Positions 25,801-40,800 are shown, numbered from the stretch's first letter. The stretch: 60,000 nt of DNA from Owenia fusiformis (GCA_903813345.2 CAIIXF020000001.1:19117915-19177914), one strand, 5' to 3'. Notes: generated by a model not told the origin, from the letters alone. Numbers and translations are program-made.

Positions 25801-28800
25801 ATGATCATCAATCGATTTTCTTTTCGTTATGATTTTCGACATTGGCTATCCAAGATGACAACCAGGGGGAATAACTGGGGCATAGTAGACAACATAATAC
25901 TTTTTAGAATTCATTTTCTGAAAAAGGAATTTTACTTTCATTACCTAATGGTGACAGTCAGTAAAAGAACATTTCAAAAAAATTAGTGCGCTCATGTTCT
26001 GGGATAGACTAGAACAAAGATTTAGGTTGAATTGTTGATTTTGAATTTTCGACAAAATCAAGAAATTCAACTCAGCAAAATACTTCATCAGAGCAAATAT
26101 CCACATGCTGAATGCTAAGTGTCTCTTAACTGAACCTACAGATCCTACATATACCTTCAGCATCAGCTTAACAAAAATAGTTTTCGACAAATCATCAAAG
26201 CTCTTATGTCTGGGTCTCCCTCTTATCATACTCTATTACTCTATTACATCATTGTCTAAGTTTATCGATTTTGGAAGGATTGTTTCTTATTTTCTAGCTC
26301 TTTATCCGATTAAAAACCCAAGAGTCTGTTTTAAAGGTGATAACAATTGCTCATGTAACATCCATGGCATACCTTGTTGCCATTTTGTTTTGATAAATGG
26401 TTGTACTACATGTAATGGTTAGACTGCACCAACCGTTGGTTATATTAACCTGCAATTAGTCGTAATTATATAGGTCATGATGACTGAGTTGGGATTCAAT
26501 TAGAGAAAATACAAGCTGAAGTGTCTTATTCACAATTGGCATGTGACAGATGGCTTTTTCTTGTGATAACTTTAAAGCTTGGAGAACCTGACTTCCTCTA
26601 TCGATAAAGCATTGGAATATTGAAACCCATGTGATTTGTCTTTTCATTCATAAGACACATGCTATCTTTGATCCCTAAATTATTGTGCATATAAATATCA
26701 TTCCCATATTAGAAAAACTGATGAATTCGAATCAATTAAAACAAATACTCTGGTTTTTAGTGATTTCCTTCAGAAGCAACTTGGATTAGTTTCTATGGCA
26801 ACATAGACATTTCAGTCACATAACTAGTTATTAACTGATAATGGAATGGCCGCTATCTTGTATATTAGTTATGATGTCATAACGATCGCTCTACCTGATT
26901 GAATTTGTTGTCATCATTTGGATATAAATACCACATTGTGTATTTAGCGGTAAATGCCTGCGGTTCTCTAATCTCGGAAGATTTGATTTGTCTAATTTAA
27001 ACAGAATGTCCTAATATTTCTTTGAATTGACTATTGGTATTGCAGGTGCATGCAATGTTAGGTGATTAGACTTCACAATCCATTAGGATCTTAAACTTTG
27101 CTCATCAATTAGCCAAATTAATTGTTATTTCATTTGGTTTGAGACAGGGAAAGGATCTAGGTTTATTAACAGATTTCATGGTTTGATTTCTAAATAGTAA
27201 ATCTCGGAGAACCCGGTTGACCTGGAAAATCTGAAAATAACATGAATATGTTTTAAGATAGAAGTGCTTTGTAAGTCTGTTTATAAAGAAGTGCTAGAAT
27301 TTCGTCATGTGGTTTTCTTGAGAAACTAGCATGTGAAAGAATCAGGGGTTGAATGATGAAAACATTGGATTAAGTTCATGTAAACGTTCGTCAATGTGAG
27401 ATAATAGAGATAATTTGGACCTACTGTCATGATTGAAATTACATTTTCTTTTGGCTAACCTAATAGTTTTGACTTTGGAATCCTCATTATTTAATTTTTG
27501 GAGAAATATCGTCAGTTGTTTCGAGGAGTTGCACCCATAGGATAGATATATTTCCCACTATGGAAATCGCTGGGAAGATTAAACGTCTTTTTCGCAGTAA
27601 ATCTGAAGGTAAGAGTCAATAAATATTCTTCATTTAATGCTTTACCAAAATCATTTATGTTTGGGGAATTTAATATTCTGGTACTACCCCAATATTGATA
27701 AAATGATTACAGTAGTTGCCCGGATTTCATCTTCATACATAATTTGTAGGAGACATATTGATGTTATGATGGGAACTTATCCAGGATGTCATTTCCAATT
27801 AATATTTCACTGGTTAGAATATATATGAACTTTCTCAGGTCAAACAACCTGGATGCCTCAAATATTATAAATAATACATCATGTATTCCCATTAGGAGGA
27901 TTTGTTAAATAAACTTGTAGATCTAAGATATGTTTCACATTGATTTTGATGTCAATTGCTCATAAAATGTATCTAAAGATGGAATATACCTTATATTAAA
28001 ATATGTGCAAAGTCTGAGGTCTTATAAACAGTGCTAAATATGCATTTTAGCAAGTGTTCTGTTCTGGAATAAATACTTAAGCTGTAGATATACATGAGAA
28101 TTCAACCAATGTCAAAATACTTCATCGCCAATCAGAATTACACTGCCTCGATTATGTGTTTTCTTAGTAAACATAAGTTGTGTATTTATGATATGTGGGA
28201 AAGAAAATATGTGTAATGAAGTAGTTAGTTCAGCATGTGTAGATTTCTTATTTTATCTCCATGGCATTTTTGGCAAGGTAACCATGATATATTTTTGAGT
28301 GTTGAAGCATGAATTGCCTGATTTATATGCATGAATCTACTGGATATATATTTGGGCGACTTTAGAAGTATAAATATCAAGTTATGGAAGAATGGGAGAG
28401 TGGGAGGAGTAAGCAATGATTTTGGATATTTGATTTTTGAACCATTACAAAATTAACTTAGTTTTTCACAAATTGATGATATTTAGACATTATCTTAAAG
28501 GTTTCTAAAATGTTTCGCTAAACTGACTCAAGAATGAGTTGAATGTATAATTTATAAGTTGTTAAGATCTGTTTTATTGGTTGTATAATACACCAAATTA
28601 TTGCACCCTAAAGTGACATTGACCAATATAAGATAGTCGCCATGGCAAAACAAATCATGCTTATCTTCTTAAATTGAATTCCTTATTTCATGTAGATGCT
28701 CTAGTTCCCTTATTCTTTGTTAGGACTGTATCTTGTTCTATAAGGGCATTATGATAACGTCTGTCACTCATGTTGCGAGTTGAAATGAAGATATGATGAC

Positions 28801-31800
28801 TATCAAAATATATCATATTCCTTTTTCTATCTTGAGAATACATAAAACTTGAGAATACACAAGCAGATAATAAATGTACGTGTATATCTCATAAAAAAGC
28901 CCCTACCTTGAACAGAAAGATTCATCAAATAAATCAGAATATCCCAATAAAGTTCTCAACTTTTACTATTTTCAAATTGTGCCATGCTCTGTAATGATTA
29001 CACCTGTTGTTTTGTTGCCTTAAAACAACTGCTATAGCAGAACTGGTAGTCATGTTATGCCTCACTGTTTTCTTGAATTAATCTCAAGAGATGAGCCACG
29101 AGCCTCTTTATCTCCATTTGAATCAATTCAAAGTTCTTAACTTTTAGTATATACATTATACCAAGTGCTATAATGTCAGGCCCGTAGCCAGGATTTGCCA
29201 AGTAGGGTTTACTTTTTGAAAATTTCCAGGGGGGGGTTCACTTTTGACAATTTTGGTTCAAAAATGGCCAAAATCACTTAAAATGTGCTCAGAATGATGA
29301 AAAACTGCATGATTTTGAAGAATTTTTGACCAGGGAGGGGGGGGGGAATTCACTCGAACTCATGGAACCCCCCCTGGCTACGGGCCTGAATGTTAACACC
29401 TGTTGTTGTTTTGTTTCTATGGCATTGAGGCTTAAAGAAAGGAATGAGCAAATTGTGGCTTGCTTCAGCAGGCATGTGATTAGAAGTCTCCTTGTTGTTT
29501 TATCAATGAAGCCGTTTTGTAACACTCTACTGCCCAAGATGATTTGATTAGGGCATAAAGATAAATAAAAGAGATATTTCCAAAGAAAAAAGTTCTATGC
29601 TTTTATAGATCTTTAGATTTTAGATTTTGGAAAGTTTTTTGAGAGAGTACAGACCATGGTGCTACATTTCTGTTCAATTGTTTAAATGTCTATTTTGGAT
29701 ATAGGAATAAAAAATTATGTAACATATGTATTAATCAATTAGAAATTGATTTTGCCGATCCTTGTCATGGAAACCTTGCATGTGAGTTTCTTGTCATGAC
29801 ATGTTGGCTGCAGAATTGATAGCAACATAGATTAACACACATTTTTATGTCTTCTCTTTATCGAAATTGATAATATTGCAAGTCAATAAACTTCCTCTGT
29901 GATCATACGATATCTTGTTTTATATTTATGTTGACTTGTTCAACGGCAAGTGCTTAACTATCAAGCCCATAAACGTAATAGGAAGCAATATTTCATCACT
30001 GCTTTATAATAAGACAGCCCATAAGAAGATTGCCTTGTGATGATCACTTTTCTTATTATCACTTTTAAAAAGTGCTATATTATGATAAGTTCTTGCTGTT
30101 ATGTGGGTGGGTGAGTGGGTAGGAGAGACAGTGAATGCCCTCGCATTTAGAGGTCCCAAGAAAGGAGTATGCCTCACAGAGCAATTTTACCTGCTATGTA
30201 AGTCATATATCTTCGATGAGAGAGAATGTCATCTTCAATGAAAGTAATAGCATCTTCCAAAGTAATATCACTTTGAATACAATGAATACCTTTGATAAAA
30301 GTACTGCCACCTTCGATGAAGCAATATCACATTTGATGAAAATAATATCACATTTGATGAAAGTAATATCCTCAAGTAATACACCTCAACCTTTGATTAA
30401 AGTAACATCACCTTTGATGAAATAAATATCACCTTATTTGAAAGTAATTTTACTCATCATTATAAGCACACCTTCTAATCTACTATCGAGCATACCTTAG
30501 CGCCATTACCATGCTCAATATGTTCAATATTTGGTTCATTCGTCATTTTTTAATTGAATAAAAAAGCCGATCATTTTGCTGTAAGAGTCAGTGTGATAAA
30601 TTATCTGTCAGTCCAACCTTCTACACAATATGCTTATCTGCTTCTTCCAGTGAGTCATGCAACCACCAACCATGCTAGTCACTACATTATTGAGATGAAT
30701 TGAAGGTTTTTTGTCAGATTACAAGTATCATAGGTCAATGTAACTTTGATTGGGTAGAAAGATATACGTATTTATCCCATACTTGGACGTGTTACAGGTA
30801 CATAAAGCCGGTTTGTAAAATCTTTTATCCCATACTTGGACGTGTTATAGGTACATAAAGCCGGTTTGTAAAAACTTATATTTTCATCAGCGGGCAGATA
30901 TAGCTTTACGTCCCACTCCGAGCGGGCAGATATAGTATATCTACGCTACGTCATAATCGCCGCTCGCATATTTGTTCATAATTTGTAACAATATGGCCAA
31001 TATAATATATTTTCCCTCGGGACCTGCGGCCCTCGGGCAAATATATTATATTTGCCTTGGGATAATCCCAATATCCTGAACCTCATATAGGATAATCTCT
31101 ATATATTTTCATCAGCGGGCAGATATAGCTTTATGTCCCGCTCCGAGCGGGCAGATATAGTACAGGGTGACCGGAAAAAAGGAGACCATTGAAATAGGCA
31201 ATATCTCCTAAAATAGACTAGTGACATCAATGAAATTTTGCATACATCAGGACAGTTCTATGGAAATTTGTTCCTGAAAGTGTCAATACAAGCAGTCAAC
31301 TGGTTCAGGAGCTATGATCATTTACATAACATGCTCCAAATAGGCGCAATTGAGACCAACGCAGAGCTGGATACATTTGGCAAATACCCTTACATATTCC
31401 GACCTTGTTATGGCATTACATTTAGCATTTATTGCCACCTTTAGGTCAGCAATTGTCTCAGGATTGTTTTGGTACACATTGTCTTTCAAATTGCCCCACA
31501 AAAAGAAATCAGGTGGATTCAAATTTGAGGTGTATGGAGACGAAGCTTATCTGACCTATGGCTTCTGACTCAGTGGTCCCACTCAGTTACAGTATCATCC
31601 TAAGGAGGTTTTGGGCAGCCCTTGGTTTTCATATGGGATTTAATTGTGCCATATAGTGGTTTTAGTAACATGGCACTATGCCCAATACCTAAAGTGACTC
31701 TTAAGATTTGGTAAATCAGCACTTTGGCAACAGGATGATGAACCACATGTCAGATAACCCTTCATTGCCATTACAGCCTAGACTTGAATCCTGCTGATTT

Positions 31801-34800
31801 CTTTTTGTATGGATATTTGAAAGACAATCTATACCAAAACAATCCTCAGACTATTGTTGACCTAAAGAAGGCAATCACTGCTATATGTAATGCCATAATA
31901 ATGCCATAGAGGGCAGAACATGTAAGGGTAGTTTGCCATATGAATCCAACTCTGCGTTGGTCTCAATTGTGCCTATTTGGAGCATGTTATGTAAATGATC
32001 ATAGCTCCTGAACCAGTTGAATGCTTGTATTGAAACCTTCAGTAACAAATTTCCATATAACTGTTCCAGTGTATGCAAAATTTCATTGATGGCACTTGTC
32101 TAGTTTAGGAGAAATTGATTACTTCAATGGTCTCCTTTTTTTCCGGTCACCCTGTATATCTGCCCGCTACGTCATAATCACCGCTCGCATATTTGTTCAT
32201 AATTTGTAACTTTCGCGTAATGACTGTAAACGACAATGGAGAAAACACAGACTATCGGGATCTGTTTGATGGTCTAAAAAAGAGAAGGAGCATCCTCTTA
32301 ATCAATCAAAAGATTCGAGAAAATAAATGTGGGAATATTTGAGAGAACAGGAAAATCCTCCTACGGCCAAGAAAACAAAACTGGACATGAATATTCTAAA
32401 ATATTTCCACGATTGAACAATGTGAACCAGATGACCAAGATTGTTATGGGATAAACATATTATCCTATACCTGCGGCCCTCGGGCAAATATATTATATTG
32501 GCCAAGGGATAATCCCAATATCCTGAACCGACTATAGGATAATCTCTATTTATCCTATGGATACGAAATATATGGGGATAACAACACAAGATAATTTTGG
32601 TATGCACCACTAAAATCGTATCCGACTGATATGACGTGATATCCAATCGTATCTGATGGATACTATTTTTTCATTAGTTTTGAATTTAGCGCCAAAAATT
32701 GTTTGACAAATAGCAGCCTTGCCTAATTGCCTAACTTCCAGAATATAGTTCCAAACATTATGTGCTCATTAAAGTGATGTAAATGTTTTCATGCAATCAC
32801 TTTATTCCTCACTTTATCCCTCAAAAATCATAGGATATCCTCTATATCTATATATCTAAAAATACCATACTCTCTTGTGTTTGCTGCTTAGAAAGAGAAT
32901 CTTAGATTTACATGCTATTGTCATGCATGATCAATTAGGTCTAACTGTCATCCTTATGCCCTCCTAAACCCAAAGTGTATTTTAGATTCAAACATGACCA
33001 TGCTCTAATTGAATTTTTCAATCAATCAGAATGCAGCATAGCCAATAATGAAAGTTCTCTATTCATCCATAGATGCCCCGATCTTGCTCTATTCAATCAT
33101 CTTGGTATCTATATATTGTGACGTCACACCTATGAGTGGTGAAACAAACAGCAAGTTTGGTTATTTTATAGACCCCCAATCTCCAATTCTCTGAACAATG
33201 TTTTCATTTTTATGTTTGAATCGGAATAAATATTGGTAGGCCATTCAATATGGTGAAATTTTACACTTGTTAAACAGAATGTCGGTACAAATGCACTCAC
33301 CCTCGGTTCGTGCTTTGTACGACTTTCTGTCCAACTTGTGCCAAATTTCACCATATTTCACCATTATTTATTCCTTAAATCACCTTTTGAGACTTACAGG
33401 TCACAGTTTGATGAAGGAGTGTGCTTCTATGAGTACATGTCAGTTAACTTCCTTTGGTTTGTTTTGACTTTGAGTCATTTGATCAACTTGTTTTGATATC
33501 GTTCTTCAGAGTGCTCAAGAACTCATCCAAAAGGAAATGGAAGTACAAAGGGCTGTTCTGCTTCCAATACATACATGTACATGTATATTTGCCCCTTTAA
33601 TCTAAAGATCATTTTTTTGATTGAGATTACATTAAATCAGAAAATGTTGTTAGTAGTTGATGACATAGATTTTTTGTATATAAGTAACTAACATTTACCC
33701 AGGACAATCGCAAAAAAATAGTTCTACTAATGACGTCACATGGACCATAAACGTAACATATACTATGAAGTACATTGCATAACATTGTATATGTTCCTGA
33801 AGTGGCAGATTTACATAAAGGAAGCATCTGTTACAAATTTCATGTAAAAATAATAAAATCTCTTCTCTCGAGAAGAAAGTCTTTTTAAACGACCCTATCA
33901 CTTTCATCTGTAAAAAGGATATTAATAGCTCTCTAGAGTCTTGTGTGTTGAGGAAATTGGATGACCTTTTCTTGAAGCAAGCTCAAAGTAATGATGCAAT
34001 TTTCTGTGCTATACTTATACTTTGCTTCAAATCATTCTGGTCTGTTGTAAATCAAAGTCGCTTGATAAAATAAAAAATAAAATTAATCGAGATATCTAAT
34101 AAATTATGTATGGATTTATAGTTGTATCCACTACAGTGATATAAATCATTGAACTTTGATTCATCCTCTTAGGAATTACTGACCCATTTTTCCATTCTAT
34201 TTCTTGATGAAAATCAGCGATGTTCATTTTATTTTATTGTTACTGCTGCAAACTCTTTTCAGATAATGGTACACTCCTCACCATCCCAGTGAATCTAATA
34301 TGAATGCAAGATGTCATTGGGTAAACACTTTAGAAACTAATTTTATCATTTCCTAATGAATTTATTTTTAATGTAAATGTTATGAGTTTATGGTACTTTT
34401 AGTGAAGAAATGACGATATGATACTGAAATACAGAGTTTTAGAGAGTTGAGACTGGAGAGGGGTTCAGCACAGCAAAAAATAATGAGTTGAAATCGTTAT
34501 AATATTTTTATCACTTACACCAATATAGAACTGATGAAGAGATATTGTGATGTGCCAATCAGGCTTTAATAGAAGATGATGTATGTTCATTGATCAAAGT
34601 CCGAAAATCAACCTGGAAATAGAATTCTGAGAAAAAACATATTTCCCGTGATCTTATTAATTTAATCCTACTTTCATGAGGATGAATATTTTTCTATGAA
34701 AATACTATTTCAATATTGGCGCAGGCATCACTCGCACATTCTTTCACTAATTTGATTAGCATTCCCATTAAACTGCAGTAAATCATGATTAACGCTGAAA

Positions 34801-37800
34801 TCAGTTTATAAAGAAGAAGTAAATGCCAGGCAATATTTATTGAAAATCAGTGTTCTCGACAACCCTTTTGATTTGTTCCGTATTTCTTGTTCTGTATCAT
34901 AGAATAAAGAAAAGGGTAACTTCTTTTTTGTTGTTTTCGAAACACATAAGTGAAAACTGTTTTTGGACTGTATTGGACAGTTGTATGGTTTCCCGTTTCT
35001 GGTGTTTAAAAAATCAAAAGGATCAAGAAATTACATGGCTGTCGAAGCATTTTATATGAGAGCAAGAGAAGCATGATGTTTTTGTCTGAGGCCCATCTGG
35101 TTTATATTGAAGTTCTTCATCTGTGCTGTGAAATGGCAGGTAGACTCATGCACCTTACTGGGTTACTTCCGTGTCCTACATTTTCTTGATACATATCTGT
35201 ATGATATAGTATATGTACAAGTTGCTGGATAAGATACATCCCAGGCTATCACTTCGAAATAAATTTAAAATCTTGAAATTTGTTTAAGAAATTAATTTAT
35301 GAGTTATATTGGTGGCTTAACAAGATTGCCTCTTTTATTTTTAAATGTTGGATCTGGGTATCTTGATCTATTGAGGCATTTTATGACCGCACGAAATGGT
35401 AGATGAGGTAGTATTGGCTGGTTGCCTTCTGGTCCTGTCATGGTGTTTCATGCAACTACATCCACATATGTATTGTGTATATTTTTAAGGCAAGAGGTGA
35501 ATGTTTTAAAAATATACCTGAATACTTCTTATTTTGGAAAGACTGTGAGTTGTCTTTATAGACTCCACTTTATTGAGGCAAGACTCTGTATCATACCCAC
35601 CTTTATAATCGGGACAAGTTAATGGTTTGATTCTGAGAGTTTCATCAACTAGGCTTTGGACCCATTCTTATTGGTAAATCTTACATCTTTTACTTATATA
35701 TTTCCTATAATTGTTTATCTACATCAACTTGTTGGGTTTTCCTTGAGTCAGCTACATGTAACATTGCATTTATGAATTGATTTTTAGATTTCTGAGAATA
35801 TTAGATATACAGTTTATGCACAGTTGTCATTAAGACAAATAATGTTATTTCAGATGTTTCTTATGCAAACTTTTCCCATTCAAAATCAATTTGATATTAG
35901 TTAGTTTCTTGAAAAGGTAATCTATCAGTACTGACAGAATATGGATTTACTTAAAATGATAATTCAAGGGTTTTACATTATTGAATTAGAACCTCCAGTT
36001 AATGAATGAAGGCAGTATCATTATTACCATCTTAAGTGGTGACATGTTTTATAGCCACCATTTTTGTGACAGGCATTCAGGGTCAGTGTTTGGCATTGGT
36101 ATCTGTAACAAATTGTTACACTTTTTATAAGTGTAACCAGGTAGTGACACTGGGTAATGGTAGTGTATTATTATCCCATCGAACGAAGTTCGGAGGGATA
36201 TAGGGAACGCCTCCGTCCGTCCGTCCGTACGTACGTACGTACGTCCGTACGTACATCTGTACGTCCGTCCGTCCGTCCGGGCAATAACTCAAATACCATT
36301 GGCCCGATTTTACTCATATTTTGTACACATATACCCTATGGGGGTAGAAGTTCTGCTGGAAAGCTGATTTGCAAAATGGCCGCTCATTTAAAAATGGTGG
36401 CCATTTTAGTGCCGATTTTACAGTAATTTAGGTGCAATATGTAAAACTGTAATAGCAATATGTTTTAAATGTAAAAAAATTATATAGGACATTAATAAAG
36501 CTAGAAATGTAGATATTAAAAAAGCACATGGCAGCCATCTTGAAAAATGGCGGCCTTTACTCGTTATTTTACGATTTTTGCTGTAACTCGAAAAGTAGTG
36601 GAGCGACTTTGTTCATATTTGGTATGTGAATACTATAGGTATGGCACACTGTCTAATGACACTTTTGGTAGAAGGCGGCCATTTTGAAAAATGGCGGACA
36701 TTTTGAAAAATGGCTGCCATTTTAACTTATTTTACTATAATTCGAAAAGTAGTGGAGCGATTTTGTTCATATTTGGTACGTGAATACGTTTCAGCATGGC
36801 ACACTGTCTAATGACACTTTTGGTAGAAGGCGGCCATTTTTCAAAATGGCCGCCATTTTAACGTTTTTTACTATAACTCGAAAAGTAGTGGAGCGATTTT
36901 GTTCATATTTGGTATGTGAATATTATAAGCATGGCACACTGTCTAATGTCACTTTTGGTAATAGGTGCCCATTTTGAAAAATGTTCGATGGGATTCGCTA
37001 CGCTTTGGCGTTGCTGTTGTTCTGGTTCTGTCTATAAAACTGAAGGTTGAGAAGACCTGTTATAACACTGATTCTATTCCGTAAATGCAAACAATTTCAG
37101 CCTGTTATATCATGGATTATCACTTTTTCCTGACCATGAAGACAAGCATCTTGATTCATTCATTAACTCAAAGAAAAGAATGTACATGTTCAATAATAAT
37201 TAAGTCAATTGGACTTGAGGGTGTGAGGGTGGGGTGCAATCAATCTATCAACATACTTTTTCAATGACGTTTTTACAATTTCTAATTGGCGCGAAAACTT
37301 TATTCTGTTCATTGCTAAAAGATCGAATTTGGTCTAATAAGATAAGTTTCAATTTCTGGGTATATCACCAGTTGTTTCAATACCAAGAGATATATCAGTG
37401 ACGGTTTTATCCAACTGAATGAGGTAGAGAGTACAATGTTTTAGTACTTACGGAGAGGAATTGAAGAATAGATCAAGCCATTCTCTATAATAAAGGCCAT
37501 TCAATGAACGTACAAGTATTGCAATTGGAGGGTTAATATGATGCTTCATGTACAACTGACACTAATGTATGATATGCTTTTAGGCAAATGTAGAACAATA
37601 GGACAAGTAGAGTATCACTGGCATGATATCGAACAATCCTTTTAATTGTAATTATTGTGTCAATAGCAGCTTGAAACCGCCAATATTTGTATTTTCTCCT
37701 GGCAGTGGTTTATTATTCTGTTTAGTTCAGTCAACTTGGTAACAATTCATCTACATTGTATTTGTTGCATCAAAAGCAGTTAGAAAGGAACAAGATTAAT

Positions 37801-40800
37801 GCTCTTGGGGCAAGGGATCGTTCATTAATGCTTTCATTATTTCCTGTACAAGTGCTAAATTATGATTGTTTTGTGCCACTGGGTAGGGTAGTTGGAAGAT
37901 GGTTAATCATGCTTGTTAAAAATCCATGCCTAAATACAAACAAACCATTCTAGAGATTCCAGGAATGAAATTTCAAACCAGCTACGATTATTTAGCATGT
38001 TAATTGTTAGGTAAATCAGGGATGCTTGTTCGTAAAAAATCGAGGCCTCATTATATGTGCTTAAAGTGTAATATTTATCACTCTCTGTCTTGATTAGCTC
38101 TTGTTAAGCTAAATTCAGTAAATCTTAGAAATTGGTCTATTTCGAGCTACAGGAACTCATAAACGTAGTGTAATATGTAATAGTAACGAGGCTTTTCAGG
38201 AAAGAGACTACAGCGAGAAATTGCTCGCGAGAGACATAATGGCCCTCGGTTGATCCAGCACAGATTAAAGGCCAATTGTTATTGCTCTTTTGTGTGAGCC
38301 TCTTGAATTAAAGATGCTCATTCCAAGAGAATGAAAGAAATTAGGTGTATTTATTGATCAAATCAGCCTAGAAACACTAAAAAGTGCCTTAATGTTTCAT
38401 CATGTTTAGATAACTGCTTGATATTTATAATAAGGAAAAGGTATCACTTTCACTTGTTTTGTTTATCATATAGATTGAATTTGTATTATTAGAAGTGCAT
38501 CAAAAGAAACAACGCCCTGCTGAAGAATTGAATTAGAATGATATATTCGCTTTCATCATTGTTTTATTGATATTTCATGTGTTTAATTCAGTATAAATTG
38601 GTAACCTTTGGCGCCTTTGGGTTATGGTGGGTATTGAAATATCTAAATGATGCTACCTAAAATACATGTGTTCTGATTGAATATTATATCAACTATTATA
38701 AAAAGGACAAGTTTCTGGTTTGGTTCTGGTTTTCCCACTTCCTATACATGTCATGAAATACATGTTTGCTTCACTCGTTGATGTAATTTTTACCCTGGTA
38801 AACCATTGTGGAAAATCCTGGCTAACCAAAAGATATCTTTCATAGAGGCTTCTTCATATAAAGAAGTAAAGAAAAACATTGGCTTCAATGACCACTGCTG
38901 AGTCAAGGGAAACTAACAGTTTTCACATTAACATTAACATGTTGTTTGTATGTAACCATGGAAATCAATATGTTTTCCATAAGAGAACTGAAAAACTTAA
39001 ATTGTTGGAATGTTTACTTTTAGAGAGCTGATAACATCTAAGTATCTCAATGCCAAATGTCATTGAAGAAATAATGAATAGTTAGGAAGATAAACTGTTT
39101 TTTATGTAACTTCTGTATTTTACTATTCAATTTTATTTTATTTTCAGGTGGTGATGGGAAGATCGGCAAAGTTCTGGATATCAGGGGTTGGGACACAGAA
39201 TCAGGTCGAAGTGTCGCTAATGTCACATGGGCTTCAGGCTCTACCAATGTATATAGGCTTGGTCACAAAGGCAAGGTTGACATCAAATACGTACAGGAAG
39301 CCACAGGGGGAACATATTATAAGGACCATCTTCCTGTATTAGGTGAGTAGATTTGAAATCAATTACTGTTTTTTATGTCACCACTTTAAGTGTTGACATA
39401 TCGTTATGGTCTCCATCTTTTTTCTGACAGCATATGATGGTGGGTGGCCGGTGCCTGTAACAAATGGCAGGTTGTGACATTTTGTATGTTAATGCCTTGT
39501 CTTTCTTGTCAGTATGTTATGTTGTGTTATCTTCTTTATTTTTTCTAAAAGGTATTCAACAAATAATTACTTATGTCAGGTAAATGACACTTTAATGAAT
39601 GTTAATTCACGGGAATGTAAAAATATGATAGAAACATCATCCACATTCTGTAGAATTGTAGAATTCCTGAATTTTGTTTTTCCTAGATAAACATTTAGAT
39701 TCTTATGGCTATTCAACAGATATTTACTAATGTCAGATAAATGACACTTTAATGAATATATAATTGACATGACCTTTTTAAAGAATAGATAGAGACCGGC
39801 ACATTCTGTAGAAATTCTGAATTTGTTTTCCTTGATAAACATTTTTAAGCTCCCTCTTTATATTAGATACTTAATATTCTCAATCATTAATCTCCCCAGG
39901 TTTTTCCTTAGCAGGGTGGAAAAAATTCTATTTAAACTTTCTAATTTAAATTCTAATTTAAACTGTATTAATAAAATATCTTGATATGACAGGTTACAAA
40001 CATATTTTGAACAGGGTGGCCTGTAAATTACATATTTTCAACATGGTGCTGCAGCACCTAATGGACTAAATGTGAGAGGAAATAATCTTGATTTATGTGA
40101 TTATATATTCAAAATTTATTCAAAGTGATGTCATATTTTAAATATACTGTATAAATACTGTTTTAAATACATTGTATAAATCTATAGCATTGCGTTTTTT
40201 CTTCCGATTATATAGCAATATATGTCAACCATACCCTGTAATCAAGAAACATCATCATGATAAACAGAACCATTCACTTTCTTTTCAAGTCAGGAGATAA
40301 TGAGTTTTTCCCAATCGGAGACATTGGAAAATCCTACAAAATTAGCTTTTTGATCACATGGGTAATAAAACTTCAGAGTTGTTAGCAGCCTCTCTAATGA
40401 AATAAATGTTACAGAATATAGCGGCCTTTATGTGAGATGAAAGTATTTCTGAGAATTTCATAATGATTTTAACATCCCCAGTGATCTAAGTACCCTGCTT
40501 GGGCTCAGGGCAGTAAATTTTAGGCCCCTTGCCGAGCTGATCTTCGTCATAACTCAAAAAGTATTCCATCAGTCTATATACATGTATATAAATATATATG
40601 GTATCCTTATAGTGTTATTATAGTGTTAAAGTGTTATTACTAACTGACAAAATCTGATCCATTTCTTGCAGAAAACAAGACATTTAATTCAAAGGAGCTG
40701 GACACTCAAGTAGTATTGATACATTCAATATACGTCATTCACATGAACCATAATATGTACATATACTAAAATCTCTAAATGGATATATGTAAGGTAGATA

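Larger units (their letters stand above)
22004..27559 (+). other. MIB2 intron 3, central part
   Basis: No exon was recognised. It contains repeat relics: about 22525-22620 (degenerate relative of the 36173-36994 element), 23172-23293 (130-bp family), 25085-25180 (pogo-like TIR relic) and 25497-25665 (CACCCACCT family). Overlapping open frames at 25945-26422 on both strands show no known domain. Confidence 0.55.
31163..32154. mobile_element. Palindromic mariner derivative (two inverted 3' halves)
   Basis: The termini CAGGGTGACCGGAAAAAAGG and its complement are flanked by TA at 31161-31162 and 32155-32156, as expected for Tc1/mariner. The long arms (about 31163-31527 and 31780-32154) are inverted copies of one sequence. 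In each arm an outward-pointing frame reads like the C-terminus of a mariner transposase: PDFFLWG or ADFFLYG followed by LKDN and YQNNP. On the left it is the minus strand (about 31522-31322), on the right the plus strand (about 31778-31985, with a stop). The 5' half of the transposase is absent. Confidence 0.85.

Noticed and set aside
25945-26422. Overlapping 94- and 105-codon frames on opposite strands
   Set aside because: No recognisable domain, no splice context and both depend on the same sequence; could be transposon relics but nothing supports a call.
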